A DNA stretch of 13,742 bases. It comes from an uncultured Flavobacteriales bacterium. Its GTDB lineage: Bacteria; Bacteroidota; Bacteroidia; Flavobacteriales_D; Sanyastnellaceae. Numbering within the stretch: position 1 is the stretch's first letter; every line of letters begins with the position of its first letter. Positions 1 through 8,638 of the stretch are shown one piece after another. A program made the position numbers and the translations under genes. The stretch covers positions 1 to 13,742 of the forward strand of contig CAJXOV010000010.1 of NCBI GenBank assembly GCA_913057815.1, written 5' to 3'. A model generated the notes under the pieces. It was not told the origin of the DNA. It saw only the letters and a program-made list of their open reading frames with translations, and did not search any database.

Positions 1-2430
1 ACGTATAGCTTAGCAGAAATTTCTGAGCTTATTCATGGAAAAACAAAGGGTAAAAGTGACCTTCAAATTTCAGAAATTTCATTCGATTCTAGAAAATTAA
101 TTACTCCATTTAAGTCAATTTTCTTTGCTCTTAAAACAACCAGAAATGACGGGCATCAATTTATCAATCAAGCGTTTGACAAAGGGGTTAGAGCTTTTGT
201 GGTGGAAAAAGGGTTTAGTTCTTCACTTGAAGCTTCGTTTGTCACAGTAGACAACAGCTTGGCTGCGTTGCAATTACTAGCTAAAGAACATAGAAAAAGC
301 TTGGATTATCCTGTTTTAGCTATTACAGGAAGTAATGGTAAAACCATCGTTAAAGAATGGCTAAAGAAAGTCCTCAGCAGCTCGCTCAATGTAGGTGTGA
401 GCCCAAGGAGTTTTAATAGTCAAATTGGAGTTCCTTTGTCTATTTGGACTCTTTCTAATGAAAATGATTTAGGCATTATTGAAGCTGGAATTTCAGTCAA
501 GGGTGAAATGAAAAAGCTGAGAGATATTGTTGAGCCTTCATTTGGTGTTTTTACAACTATAGGAACTGCCCACTTGTCCAACTTTACAAACAATGCTGAA
601 CTCATTAGAGAAAAAGCCAGCCTATTTAAAAATTGCGATTGGGTAGTCGTAAATAATGACAATCGCATCCTGGTAAGCGAATTAGAAACATTGAATATTA
701 AACTCTTTAAATGGGGGAAATCTGGAGGTGTCGATGTTTTGATAAAACCCACAACAAAAGGAAAAAAAACAACTCTAGAGGTAGCTTTCAACAATCAAAA
801 AAGCTCTTTTGAAATCCCATTTACAGATAATGCCTCTATTGAAAACGCAAGTCATGTAGTAGCTACAGCTTTAAAATTAGAAATATCTCCAGAAAGGATC
901 AAGCGTGAACTTAAATCGCTTGAACCCTTAGAAATGAGACTCCAAGTGGTAAACGGCATTAACAATTGCACCATAATTAATGACGCTTATACTTCGGATT
1001 TATTGGCGTTAGAAAACGCCATTGATTTGGCTCAAAAATATAGTCAGAATCGCCAAAACACACTGGTGATTTCTGATTTTGAAGAGGCCACTCCTTCACT
1101 CTATAAGAAGGTGAAAAACTTGGCTGTTAAGAAAAAAATAGACAGAGTAATCACTATAGGCATGAGTCCTTCTAATGCTGCTCTTATTCACCCAAACACT
1201 GAAGTATTCAGCTCTTTGTCTGAGTTTATGGACGAAGATATAAGTACTTTCTTTAAAGATGAAGTGGTTATCATTAAAGGTGCTCGGAAATTTCGACTAG
1301 AAAAATTAGCCCATAGGTTACAACTGAAGGATCATCAAACCGTTTTAGAGGTTCGATTGAATGCTTTTACAGAAAACCTGAATTTTTATAAAACGTTCAT
1401 TTCTAAAGAAACCAAAGTAATGGCCATGGTAAAGGCTTTTAGTTATGGAAGTGGAGCCTATGAAGTAGCATCTCATTTAGAAAATCTTGGCGTAAATTAT
1501 TTAGGCGTGGCTTATTCGGATGAGGGAATAGCACTTCGAGAAAAAGGTGTTCAGCTTCCTATAGTAGTACTCAATCCTGAGCCTTCCTCTTTCGATTCTA
1601 TGCTCCGTTATAACTTAGAGCCAGAAATATATTCAACTGCATTGTTGATTTCACTCAAAAAAGTATTGAAGGAAAACTGTATCACTGAGTATCCTATTCA
1701 TGTAAAATTAGATACCGGAATGCACCGGTTAGGATTAGAAAGCCACGAACTTGATGAGTTTATAAATATGCTCACCTCTGATAACACGTTTAAGGTAGTA
1801 TCCGTGTTTTCTCACTTGGCGGCTAGTGATGATCCAACTCATGATCAATTTACTCGAGATCAAATAACTGAATTCATTGATTTAGCAGGCCTCATCCGAG
1901 ATAAAATAGGGTATGACTTCATTAAACACATATGTAATACTTCAGGAATAAATAGATTTCCTGAAGCACATTTAGACATGGTACGCCTTGGTATCGGGCT
2001 ATATGGTATAAGCTCTAGTGCTGAAGTTCAAAAGAAAATTCAACTTGCTGGTAAACTGAAAACAACAATTATTCGAACCAGAAAAATATTGGCCGGTGAT
2101 TCCATTGGTTACAGCAGAAAGACTATTCTAACCAGGGACTCACGCATAGCTGTAATTCCGATTGGGTATGCAGACGGCCTTTTTAGAACTCTAGGGAACG
2201 GTAAATATCATGTCAGGATTGGAAACCAATCAGCCCCTATTATTGGGAATATCTGTATGGACATGGCTTTCTTAGATATTACTGATTGCACCGCTGAAAC
2301 GGGTCAAGAAGTACTGATATTCAACTCTCCAGAGGATGTTAAACAAATGGCCAACATTATGGAAACCATCCCTTATGAAATCCTATCCGCGATATCACAA
2401 AGAGTAAAAAGGGAATACTATTCTGAATAG
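1..2430 (+). CDS. Bifunctional MurF-like ligase / alanine racemase fusion (5' partial)
   Basis: The N-terminal half resembles UDP-MurNAc-tripeptide:D-Ala-D-Ala ligase and the C-terminal half is a PLP-dependent alanine racemase making D-alanine for peptidoglycan; both act in the cytoplasm. The frame is open from base 1, so the true start lies upstream; the GTG at 199 is internal. 809 residues are visible. Ligase half: P-loop GSNGKT at visible residues 110-115, then IEAG and GTAHL segments typical of Mur ligases. Racemase half, from about residue 447: PLP-lysine motif MVKAFSYG (Lys478), LDTGMHRLG, catalytic-tyrosine motif GDSIGYSRK (Tyr704), IGYADG and GNICMDM, all expected for an active enzyme. 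The fusion is well known in Bacteroidota. Oddity: the MurF motif normally reading YNANP is DAYTSD here (Tyr330), so ligase activity is less certain than racemase activity. A 78-base gap separates it from the protease gene. Confidence 0.95.
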   Translation, partial: TYSLAEISELIHGKTKGKSDLQISEISFDSRKLITPFKSIFFALKTTRNDGHQFINQAFDKGVRAFVVEKGFSSSLEASFVTVDNSLAALQLLAKEHRKSLDYPVLAITGSNGKTIVKEWLKKVLSSSLNVGVSPRSFNSQIGVPLSIWTLSNENDLGIIEAGISVKGEMKKLRDIVEPSFGVFTTIGTAHLSNFTNNAELIREKASLFKNCDWVVVNNDNRILVSELETLNIKLFKWGKSGGVDVLIKPTTKGKKTTLEVAFNNQKSSFEIPFTDNASIENASHVVATALKLEISPERIKRELKSLEPLEMRLQVVNGINNCTIINDAYTSDLLALENAIDLAQKYSQNRQNTLVISDFEEATPSLYKKVKNLAVKKKIDRVITIGMSPSNAALIHPNTEVFSSLSEFMDEDISTFFKDEVVIIKGARKFRLEKLAHRLQLKDHQTVLEVRLNAFTENLNFYKTFISKETKVMAMVKAFSYGSGAYEVASHLENLGVNYLGVAYSDEGIALREKGVQLPIVVLNPEPSSFDSMLRYNLEPEIYSTALLISLKKVLKENCITEYPIHVKLDTGMHRLGLESHELDEFINMLTSDNTFKVVSVFSHLAASDDPTHDQFTRDQITEFIDLAGLIRDKIGYDFIKHICNTSGINRFPEAHLDMVRLGIGLYGISSSAEVQKKIQLAGKLKTTIIRTRKILAGDSIGYSRKTILTRDSRIAVIPIGYADGLFRTLGNGKYHVRIGNQSAPIIGNICMDMAFLDITDCTAETGQEVLIFNSPEDVKQMANIMETIPYEILSAISQRVKREYYSE

Positions 2431-2447
2431 GAATGTTAGAAGTGAAA

Positions 2448-2479
2448 TTTCGAAGCTAGGGATAACTGCTTTAGATTTG
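2448..2479 (+). promoter_or_regulatory. Possible Bacteroidota-type promoter for the S8 protease gene
   Basis: TAGATTTG at 2472-2479 fits the Bacteroidota -7 element TAnnTTTG. A TTTC at 2448-2451, 20 bases upstream, is one mismatch from the -33 element TTTG. The spacing suits this promoter class and the element lies about 30 bases before the ATG at 2509. It is the only candidate in the 78-base gap, but short matches like this arise easily by chance in AT-rich DNA. Confidence 0.4.
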
Positions 2480-2508
2480 TAACAAACCTACAAGGAATCC
2501 GAAATCAC

Positions 2509-5115
2509 ATGAAAAAAGTTTTACTCTTGGCTATATTGGCCTTCTCATTTGTATTCTCAAATGCACAGGAAATTGTTTCAAATCAAGTCTTAATTCAAAC
2601 TGCTGATCAAGTTAGTATTGATGATATCTTGAAAAGAGCAAACGTTTCTTTTGACAATGCTCCACAAATACGTTTGAAAAGAACTTTAAATGAAAACTTA
2701 AATATCTATTTAGTTTCTCACTTAGATGTGATTTCAGAAGAAGATTTAGTGAATAGGTTTTACCAACTTTCTGGAGTCTTAAATGCACAATTAAATCATA
2801 AAGTCCAACTAAGAGAAACCACTCCTTTAGACCCAGAATACGGAAATCAATGGCATCATCAAAACATTGACTCTGAACTAGCTTGGGATATTACTACAGG
2901 CGGACTAACTGCGGCTGGGGATGAAATAGTAGTTTGTGTTATTGAAGGAGGAAATGCCGAACATGTAGATTTACAAGACAATGCATGGAGTAATACTCAA
3001 GAAATAGCTGACAATGGAATAGATGATGACGGGAACGGTTATATCGATGATGTGAATGGCTGGAATGTAGCATCAGAAGATGATGAAGATGTTTTCCAAG
3101 GAGGACACGGAACACAAGTGATGGGTATGATAGGTGCTAAAGGTGATAATGATTTAGGTGTTGTTGGTGCTAATTGGATTGTAAAAATTATGTCAGTAGC
3201 TGGAGAAAACATTTTCGATGAAGCTACATTGGTGGAAGCATACGGTTATCCTTTAGACATGAGAAATTTATATGAGGAAACTGGTGGCGCTCAAGGAGCT
3301 TTCGTAGTAGCTACGAATGCATCATGGGGAATAGACGGAGGAAATCCTGAAGACTCTCCTATCTGGTGCGGCCTTTACCAAACTTTAGGAGAAGCTGGAA
3401 TTCTAAATTGTGGAGCCACAGCCAATAATAATGTGGATGTAGATCAGGTAGGAGATTTGCCAACAGCATGCGCTTCTGATTATATGATCAGCGTCACTGC
3501 CACTAATAATTCTGATGAAAGAACTTTCTCTGGTTATGGTCAAACTACTATTGACTTGGGTGCTCCAGGTGAAGACGTCTGGACTACTTCAGGAAACAAT
3601 GGATATGGCTCTACTTCAGGAACTTCTTTTGCCAGTCCACTTACGGCAGGCGTAATAGCCTTATTATATTCTGCTCCTTGTCCAAGTCTTATAGAAATCG
3701 TTCATTCTAATCCACAGGCTGGAGCGGATCTTATTAGGCAAGCCCTTTTCGATGGTGTAGATCCAATAGATAATTTAACAACTGAATGCGTAACTGGCGG
3801 AAGAATAAACTCCTTTAACAGTCTTAACCTTTTATTAGAAACTTGTGAAAGTGGTGTGTGTTTTGCGCCTTTCAGCTCTACACAAATCACGCTTGATAAT
3901 GTCTCTTTTGCCGTAGAATGGTCTTCTGCAAGTGAAGAAAACTCTTATGGATTTAGATATAAATTGACTTCTGACCTTAATTGGACTGAAGTCTTAGATC
4001 TTTCTGATGGATATTATGATCTAGGAGAACTAGAATGGTGTTCTGAATATGAGTATCAATTAAAGACTTTTTGTCCTGAGGATATTAGTACCGAATGGAC
4101 ATCTTCCACTCTTATCACTACCGATGGATGCTGTGTGTCTCCTCCTCTTGAAAGTCTGTCTTTAGAGGTTACCAGTGAAACTGGAGCAACGTTAACATGG
4201 CCTTCAGTTTTAGCTGCAGAAGGATTTAATATTGTGTACAGCCAACTGGGTGGTTTAGCCACTACTATCGAAAATGTAACAGGCACATCATATGACCTGA
4301 TTGAATTGGAGCCGTGTACTGATTATGACATAAGCGTATACTCAGTTTGTTCAGGTGGAACATCACCAGAAAACAACATAATTTACTTTACTACTACTGG
4401 ATGTGGAGCCTGTTCTGATATATCCTATTGTTACCCAGAAATAGCGAATACAGCAGATGAATGGATCTCACTGGTACAAGTAGGCACTTATGAATTTACT
4501 TCAGGAAACGACCAAGGATATTTAGAAAACCTTGAAAGTGGAATCGTAATCAATAGAAGTTCAATTTATGAGCTTTCAGTAGAGTTTGAGTACGAAGACG
4601 ACACCTTCAACGAGAGTGTAGCAGTGTGGATAGATTACAACCAAGACGGAAATTTCACTACCGCAGAACTTCTTGCAAATGATCCTGGAACACAAACCAC
4701 TTTAACTTCAAGCTTTACTGTTCCTGCAGATGCCCCACTTGGTCTTACTAGAATGAGAGTATCACTTATATGGAGTGGAGATGTACAGAATATTCAGGAT
4801 CCCTGTGAAGATTTTGACTTTGGTGAAACAGAAGACTACTGTGTAACTATTGAAGAGTTTGATTCAGTTAGTGAGTTGAGCTCAGTTAGCGTTGCAATAT
4901 TTCCAAACCCTGCATCTTCTGAATTAACAATTAGTTCAGTTCTACTTAATTCTTCATATCGCATAGTAGACTTAACAGGAAGAACTGTGTTGGCGGGATC
5001 GATAAACTCTTCTAATCATTCAATAAATATTGAGTCATTAACTAACGGAACGTACATTTTAAGTGTTGATGATGAATCGGGATCAGTTTCTCAATCTCAG
5101 TTTGTGAAGATGTAG
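2509..5115 (+). CDS. Secreted S8 (subtilisin-family) peptidase with FN3, GEVED and T9SS sorting domains
   Basis: An 868-residue extracellular serine protease candidate. A signal peptide (residues 1-19, ending SNA before QE) is followed by a propeptide-like region, then the S8 domain at about 110-440. His200 lies in GGHGTQVMG, the oxyanion Asn in NASWG, and nucleophile Ser373 in GTSFASP. The Asp expected in the first triad motif (usually D-T/S/G-G) is Glu146 in VCVIEGG, so activity is uncertain. A DDDGNGYIDD acidic loop follows, common in Bacteroidota S8 proteins and probably calcium-binding. Two Cys-containing fibronectin III-like domains span about 451-540 and 541-632. A GEVED-type domain spans about 635-785 (WIDYNQDGNF, GETEDYC). 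A type A T9SS sorting domain covers about 795-868 (IFPNPAS, GTYILSV), predicting export by the Sec and T9SS routes with release or surface anchoring. The start is supported by the signal peptide. A strong terminator follows, so it is probably monocistronic. Confidence 0.93.
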   Translation: MKKVLLLAILAFSFVFSNAQEIVSNQVLIQTADQVSIDDILKRANVSFDNAPQIRLKRTLNENLNIYLVSHLDVISEEDLVNRFYQLSGVLNAQLNHKVQLRETTPLDPEYGNQWHHQNIDSELAWDITTGGLTAAGDEIVVCVIEGGNAEHVDLQDNAWSNTQEIADNGIDDDGNGYIDDVNGWNVASEDDEDVFQGGHGTQVMGMIGAKGDNDLGVVGANWIVKIMSVAGENIFDEATLVEAYGYPLDMRNLYEETGGAQGAFVVATNASWGIDGGNPEDSPIWCGLYQTLGEAGILNCGATANNNVDVDQVGDLPTACASDYMISVTATNNSDERTFSGYGQTTIDLGAPGEDVWTTSGNNGYGSTSGTSFASPLTAGVIALLYSAPCPSLIEIVHSNPQAGADLIRQALFDGVDPIDNLTTECVTGGRINSFNSLNLLLETCESGVCFAPFSSTQITLDNVSFAVEWSSASEENSYGFRYKLTSDLNWTEVLDLSDGYYDLGELEWCSEYEYQLKTFCPEDISTEWTSSTLITTDGCCVSPPLESLSLEVTSETGATLTWPSVLAAEGFNIVYSQLGGLATTIENVTGTSYDLIELEPCTDYDISVYSVCSGGTSPENNIIYFTTTGCGACSDISYCYPEIANTADEWISLVQVGTYEFTSGNDQGYLENLESGIVINRSSIYELSVEFEYEDDTFNESVAVWIDYNQDGNFTTAELLANDPGTQTTLTSSFTVPADAPLGLTRMRVSLIWSGDVQNIQDPCEDFDFGETEDYCVTIEEFDSVSELSSVSVAIFPNPASSELTISSVLLNSSYRIVDLTGRTVLAGSINSSNHSINIESLTNGTYILSVDDESGSVSQSQFVKM

Positions 5116-5138
5116 AAATATCTTTTGAATAAAATTTG

Positions 5139-5169
5139 AAAAGGCTCTGAAAACTTCAGGGCCTTTTTT
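5139..5169 (+). terminator. Rho-independent terminator after the S8 peptidase gene
   Basis: A 13-bp stem pairs 5139-5151 with 5155-5167, with one T-G wobble, a 3-base loop (AAC) and a run of T at 5164-5169. It begins 23 bases after the protease stop codon and ends 15 bases before the next start codon, so it also sits in the immediate 5' leader of the GH20 gene. Confidence 0.88.
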
Positions 5170-5184
5170 ATAACCTTTAACCCC

Positions 5185-7491
5185 ATGATGAAATCTATTT
5201 TCAACTTCTGCTCCTTAACCGTAATAATATGTGGAGTTCTTTTGATGAATTGTACGAATCTAGAAAACTCAAATAAAGAAAAAAAACCAACCACTCAAAC
5301 AAAAGAGATCCTTGGAAATTCTTTTGGAATAATTCCCGAACCAGTTTCAATAAAACTTACAAATCAGGGACAGTTTTCATTCGAAAAAGGGATAGACATT
5401 TTAATAAATGAAGAACTCACTTCTGAAATTATTTACCTCCAAAAGACACTAAGTTCCGAGTTCCAAATTTCTTCAAATCTAGTTTTAAAGTCTTCAAATA
5501 ATAATAGCATTCAGATTCAAATAACTGACGAGCTTCCTGCCGAAAACCACACCATAAATTGTAATAAAACCGAAATTCTTATCGAAGCAGGATCTCCCAC
5601 ATCAGCTTTTACCGCAATTCAGACTATTCGTCAAATTTTGTCAATAAAATCAGCTCACTCAGAGCTTCCGATGATTTCTTCGTTTTTTATAGAAGATTCA
5701 CCTAAATTCAAATGGCGCGGAATGCTTCTAGATGTTTGTAGACATTACTTTCCGAAGAATACTGTTATGAAATATATAGACTTACTGGCTTTTTACAAAA
5801 TGAACACTTTACACTGGCACATTACCGAAGATCAAGCGTGGAGAATAGCTATAGACGCCTATCCTAAATTAACCGAAATAGGTGCGTGGAGAGAAGATCC
5901 TTTAGCTGAAAACGGAGAGTTGTATGGCGGTTATTACTCTAAAGAAGACATTCGAGAAATAGTGAAATATGCCTCCGAAAGACACATACAAATCGTCCCT
6001 GAAATAGAGATGCCCGGACACTCTTCAGCGGCAGTTGCTGCCTACCCAGAATTGGGTTGTAATGGAGAACAAATTTCAGTGCCAAATGACTGGGGGGTGT
6101 TCAAAGATATTTACTGCCCTACAGAATATACCTTCGAATTTCTAGAGACCGTTCTAGGAGAAGTTATGGAGTTGTTCCCATCTAATTACGTACACATAGG
6201 AGGAGATGAAGCGCCAAAAACACGCTGGGAAGAGAGTGAATTCTGTAAAAAACTCATGAAAAAAGAAGGTTTAAGCGATTATGAGGAGCTTCAATCTTTT
6301 TTTATAAATAGAATGGCTGAATACCTCAAGGAAAATGGCAAGACTATTATAGGTTGGGATGAAATCCTGAATGATGAGCTAACAGAATCAGCTATCATTC
6401 AAAGCTGGCGGGGGATGGACGGTGGAAAAAAAGCCGTTTCGGAAGGTCGTCAAGCTATTATGAGCCCTACATCTCACTGTTATTTAGATTACTCACTAAA
6501 AACCATTGACACTGAGAAGATTTATGGCTTTAACCCTATTCCTCCAGATTGTTCTACACAAGAAGCCGCTAGGATATTAGGCGCAGAGTGTAACATGTGG
6601 ACAGAGCATGTTCCTGATGAGAAAACGTTAGACTCTAAGGTTTTCCCAAGGCTCATAGCCGCTTCCGAGTCTTTTTGGGGAACCAATGATGACTACGAAG
6701 GTTTTCTTGAAAGGCTAGATGCCCATTACAATTACTTAGACATTAGAGGTGTTATGTTTGGAAGTGAAACGGTGGCAGTCTCTGTGGAGACCAACACAAA
6801 CAGAGAAGGAATCACAGTTCAAATAACTGAAAATCTAAGAAACCCAGAAACAACGTATTCATTCGATTCAAAGGGTGGCTTCCAAGACGGAGATCATTTT
6901 GAAGGAGAAATTATAAACGTTCCTCAAAATTCTGAGAGTAAACTGTTAATTAGCTCAGGAGTAAAATCTTCTGCAAATCAAGAAGAAATTAGCATTTCAT
7001 TTAATCACCACTCTTGGCTAGCAGCTCATGTCGAATATTCTGTTCCTTTCAGTGATTACTACACAGCAGGTGGAACAGACGGCTTAACAGATGGAGTTTT
7101 AGGCTCCTTAGATTTCAGAGATGGCCACTGGCAAGGGTTTTTCGGAGATGATGTAGAACTAATTATAGAAAACCCCAATGAGAACAAAAAGATCTCTTCA
7201 GTTTCTATGAATTTCTATCGATACATTAACTCATGGATATTCCCTCCAGAATCAGTGAGTATAGCCATCTCTCAGGATGGCGCCACTTATACAGAGCTAG
7301 ATACTCAGTTATATGCCGAAAACGAAATGCATGTGCGTGGCAAAGAAATCATAACTTCTTACTTCAATTTCGAACCAGCAGATGCTAAGTATCTAAAAGT
7401 AATTATCAAAAACATAGGCAAAGTCCCCCACTGGCACGAAGCTTCTAGCGAGCCTGCTTGGGTGTTTTTGGATGAGGTGGTGGTGAAGTAA
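5185..7491 (+). CDS. Beta-N-acetylhexosaminidase, GH20, predicted lipoprotein
   Basis: Removes terminal beta-linked GlcNAc/GalNAc from chitin- or N-glycan-type oligosaccharides by substrate-assisted catalysis. 768 residues. The N-terminus has a hydrophobic stretch ending LLMNC (Cys23); this lipobox has Asn at -1, so lipidation is likely but not canonical. A GH20b-like N-terminal domain covers about 45-165. The catalytic TIM barrel covers about 173-500, with FKWRGMLLDV, LHWHITEDQAWR, PEIEMPGHS and the catalytic pair Asp341-Glu342 in HIGGDEAP. A chitobiase-C-like segment follows, then a discoidin/F5-8C-like beta-sandwich at about 605-768 that may bind carbohydrate. Two in-frame ATGs (5185 and 5188) are equally possible starts; neither has a clear Shine-Dalgarno sequence. 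First gene of a tight run with the small lipoprotein (17-base gap) and CutC. It lacks a T9SS domain, so it is probably periplasmic or outer-membrane anchored. Confidence 0.94.
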   Translation: MMKSIFNFCSLTVIICGVLLMNCTNLENSNKEKKPTTQTKEILGNSFGIIPEPVSIKLTNQGQFSFEKGIDILINEELTSEIIYLQKTLSSEFQISSNLVLKSSNNNSIQIQITDELPAENHTINCNKTEILIEAGSPTSAFTAIQTIRQILSIKSAHSELPMISSFFIEDSPKFKWRGMLLDVCRHYFPKNTVMKYIDLLAFYKMNTLHWHITEDQAWRIAIDAYPKLTEIGAWREDPLAENGELYGGYYSKEDIREIVKYASERHIQIVPEIEMPGHSSAAVAAYPELGCNGEQISVPNDWGVFKDIYCPTEYTFEFLETVLGEVMELFPSNYVHIGGDEAPKTRWEESEFCKKLMKKEGLSDYEELQSFFINRMAEYLKENGKTIIGWDEILNDELTESAIIQSWRGMDGGKKAVSEGRQAIMSPTSHCYLDYSLKTIDTEKIYGFNPIPPDCSTQEAARILGAECNMWTEHVPDEKTLDSKVFPRLIAASESFWGTNDDYEGFLERLDAHYNYLDIRGVMFGSETVAVSVETNTNREGITVQITENLRNPETTYSFDSKGGFQDGDHFEGEIINVPQNSESKLLISSGVKSSANQEEISISFNHHSWLAAHVEYSVPFSDYYTAGGTDGLTDGVLGSLDFRDGHWQGFFGDDVELIIENPNENKKISSVSMNFYRYINSWIFPPESVSIAISQDGATYTELDTQLYAENEMHVRGKEIITSYFNFEPADAKYLKVIIKNIGKVPHWHEASSEPAWVFLDEVVVK

Positions 7492-7508
7492 TTTCTTAAA
7501 CTTGCAAC

Positions 7509-7892
7509 ATGAAAACACCTTTAATCTTAATCACTTTATGCCTTGGGATGTTATCCCTTTCCAGCTGTGAAACCACCAAAGAAGCCAAACAACACATAGA
7601 AGGATTTCTTAACTATGTTGTTAATCAAGATTTTAAAGAGGCATCTGTTTACGTGAGCTCGCAAAGCTCGCATGGGCAAGACGTAGTAGCTAACTGCAAA
7701 CTCATGTATGAAAATACAGATTACGGAAAACTACTCAGTTTCGAAAAAGGATTTGGCACGAGCACAAACATATCCAATAGTGTGAGCACTGTCAACCTGA
7801 ACTACAATCTCATCTACGAAAAAGGAGAAGTCACCTACAATTTTGTGGTGGTCGACAGAGGCGCAGGATTTAAAATTGAAGCTATACAATAA
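7509..7892 (+). CDS. Small lipoprotein of unknown function
   Basis: A 127-residue protein not recognised as a named family. A signal peptide of type II ends in the clean lipobox LSSC (Cys20), so the mature protein is a roughly 108-residue lipoprotein. The mature part starts with a helix-like stretch (KEAKQHIEGFLNYVVNQDF), then a strand-rich C-terminal half (SVSTVNLNYNLIYEKGEVTYNFVVV). This helix-then-sheet pattern resembles NTF2-like lipoprotein domains such as DUF4878, a weak fold guess from pattern only. It lies 17 bases after the GH20 gene and 3 bases before cutC, so cotranscription is likely and a link to glycan handling is plausible. The start is fixed by the signal peptide. Confidence 0.8.
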   Translation: MKTPLILITLCLGMLSLSSCETTKEAKQHIEGFLNYVVNQDFKEASVYVSSQSSHGQDVVANCKLMYENTDYGKLLSFEKGFGTSTNISNSVSTVNLNYNLIYEKGEVTYNFVVVDRGAGFKIEAIQ

Positions 7893-7895
7893 CCA

Positions 7896-8612
7896 ATGTT
7901 AGAAATCTGTATAGACTCCGTAGAATCAGCAATTAAAGCTGAAAAATCCGGAGCAGACCGCTTAGAATTGTGTGAAAACCTCATCCAAGGTGGAGTAACG
8001 CCTAGCTCTGGAAAAATAGCTCAAGTAATTAAAGCAGTCACTATTCCTGTGAGAGTGCTCATAAGACCTAGAGCTGGAAACTTTTTGTATTCCCAAGATG
8101 AGCTAGAAATAATAGCCGCTGATATAAAATTTTGCTCCACCACTAATTGTGAAGGAATAGTAGTAGGAGCATTAACAGATACTTCCGAAATAGACGAAGA
8201 GTTATTGGCTTATTGGAAATCACTCGCTGGAGGTAAAAAACTCATCTTTCATAGAGCCTTCGATTTAACTAAAGATCCTAAAACGGCCTGTGAACAGCTT
8301 ATTAAAAGTGGATTTGACACCATTCTTACTTCTGGACAACATACCATGGCTCAGCAAGGTGTTGAGGTTTTAAAAGCATTGCACCGCGAATATGGTTCAT
8401 CCATAAGCCTCTTAGCAGGCGGAGGTGTTCGAGCTTCCAACATCTCAGAAATACACGAAAAAACAGGAATTACTCATTTTCATTCTTCGGCAAAGATTTT
8501 GATAGAAGGAAGCATGTCTGTGTCCATGAGCAGCAGTTCCGTAGCAGAACAAATTTTCACTGTAGATTCCAATGAAATCAGACAAATGAAAAAACTTATT
8601 AAATCATTTTGA
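7896..8612 (+). CDS. cutC: CutC family TIM-barrel protein
   Basis: 238 residues, full length for the family (about 240-250). Family-typical segments run in order: an N-terminal LEICIDSVESA strand, GADRLELCENLIQGGVTPS near residues 20-40, VRVLIRPRAGNF, EGIVVGAL, LIFHRAFD, TILTSGQ, LLAGGGVRASNI and a C-terminal HSSAK. There is no signal peptide, so it is cytoplasmic. The family is labelled copper homeostasis, but in E. coli the copper phenotype of cutC was traced to the MicL small RNA encoded in its 3' region, so the biochemical role is unsettled. Here it starts 3 bases after the small lipoprotein stop, in an apparent operon with a GH20 hexosaminidase and upstream of a beta-mannosidase. No copper transporter or chaperone gene is nearby. 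A glycan-related role is inferred from this context. Confidence 0.93.
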   Translation: MLEICIDSVESAIKAEKSGADRLELCENLIQGGVTPSSGKIAQVIKAVTIPVRVLIRPRAGNFLYSQDELEIIAADIKFCSTTNCEGIVVGALTDTSEIDEELLAYWKSLAGGKKLIFHRAFDLTKDPKTACEQLIKSGFDTILTSGQHTMAQQGVEVLKALHREYGSSISLLAGGGVRASNISEIHEKTGITHFHSSAKILIEGSMSVSMSSSSVAEQIFTVDSNEIRQMKKLIKSF

Positions 8613-8638
8613 ACGGACGGCATTTGAATTTAGAGCGT

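Noticed and set aside
420..794. 124-codon minus-strand open frame inside the MurF region
   Set aside because: It lies wholly opposite a conserved coding region and has no recognisable domain.
199..2430. GTG at 199 as the start of the MurF–Alr gene
   Set aside because: The same frame is open back to base 1 and encodes a typical Mur-ligase N-terminal region (SFDSRK, IFFALKTTRNDGHQF), so the GTG is internal.
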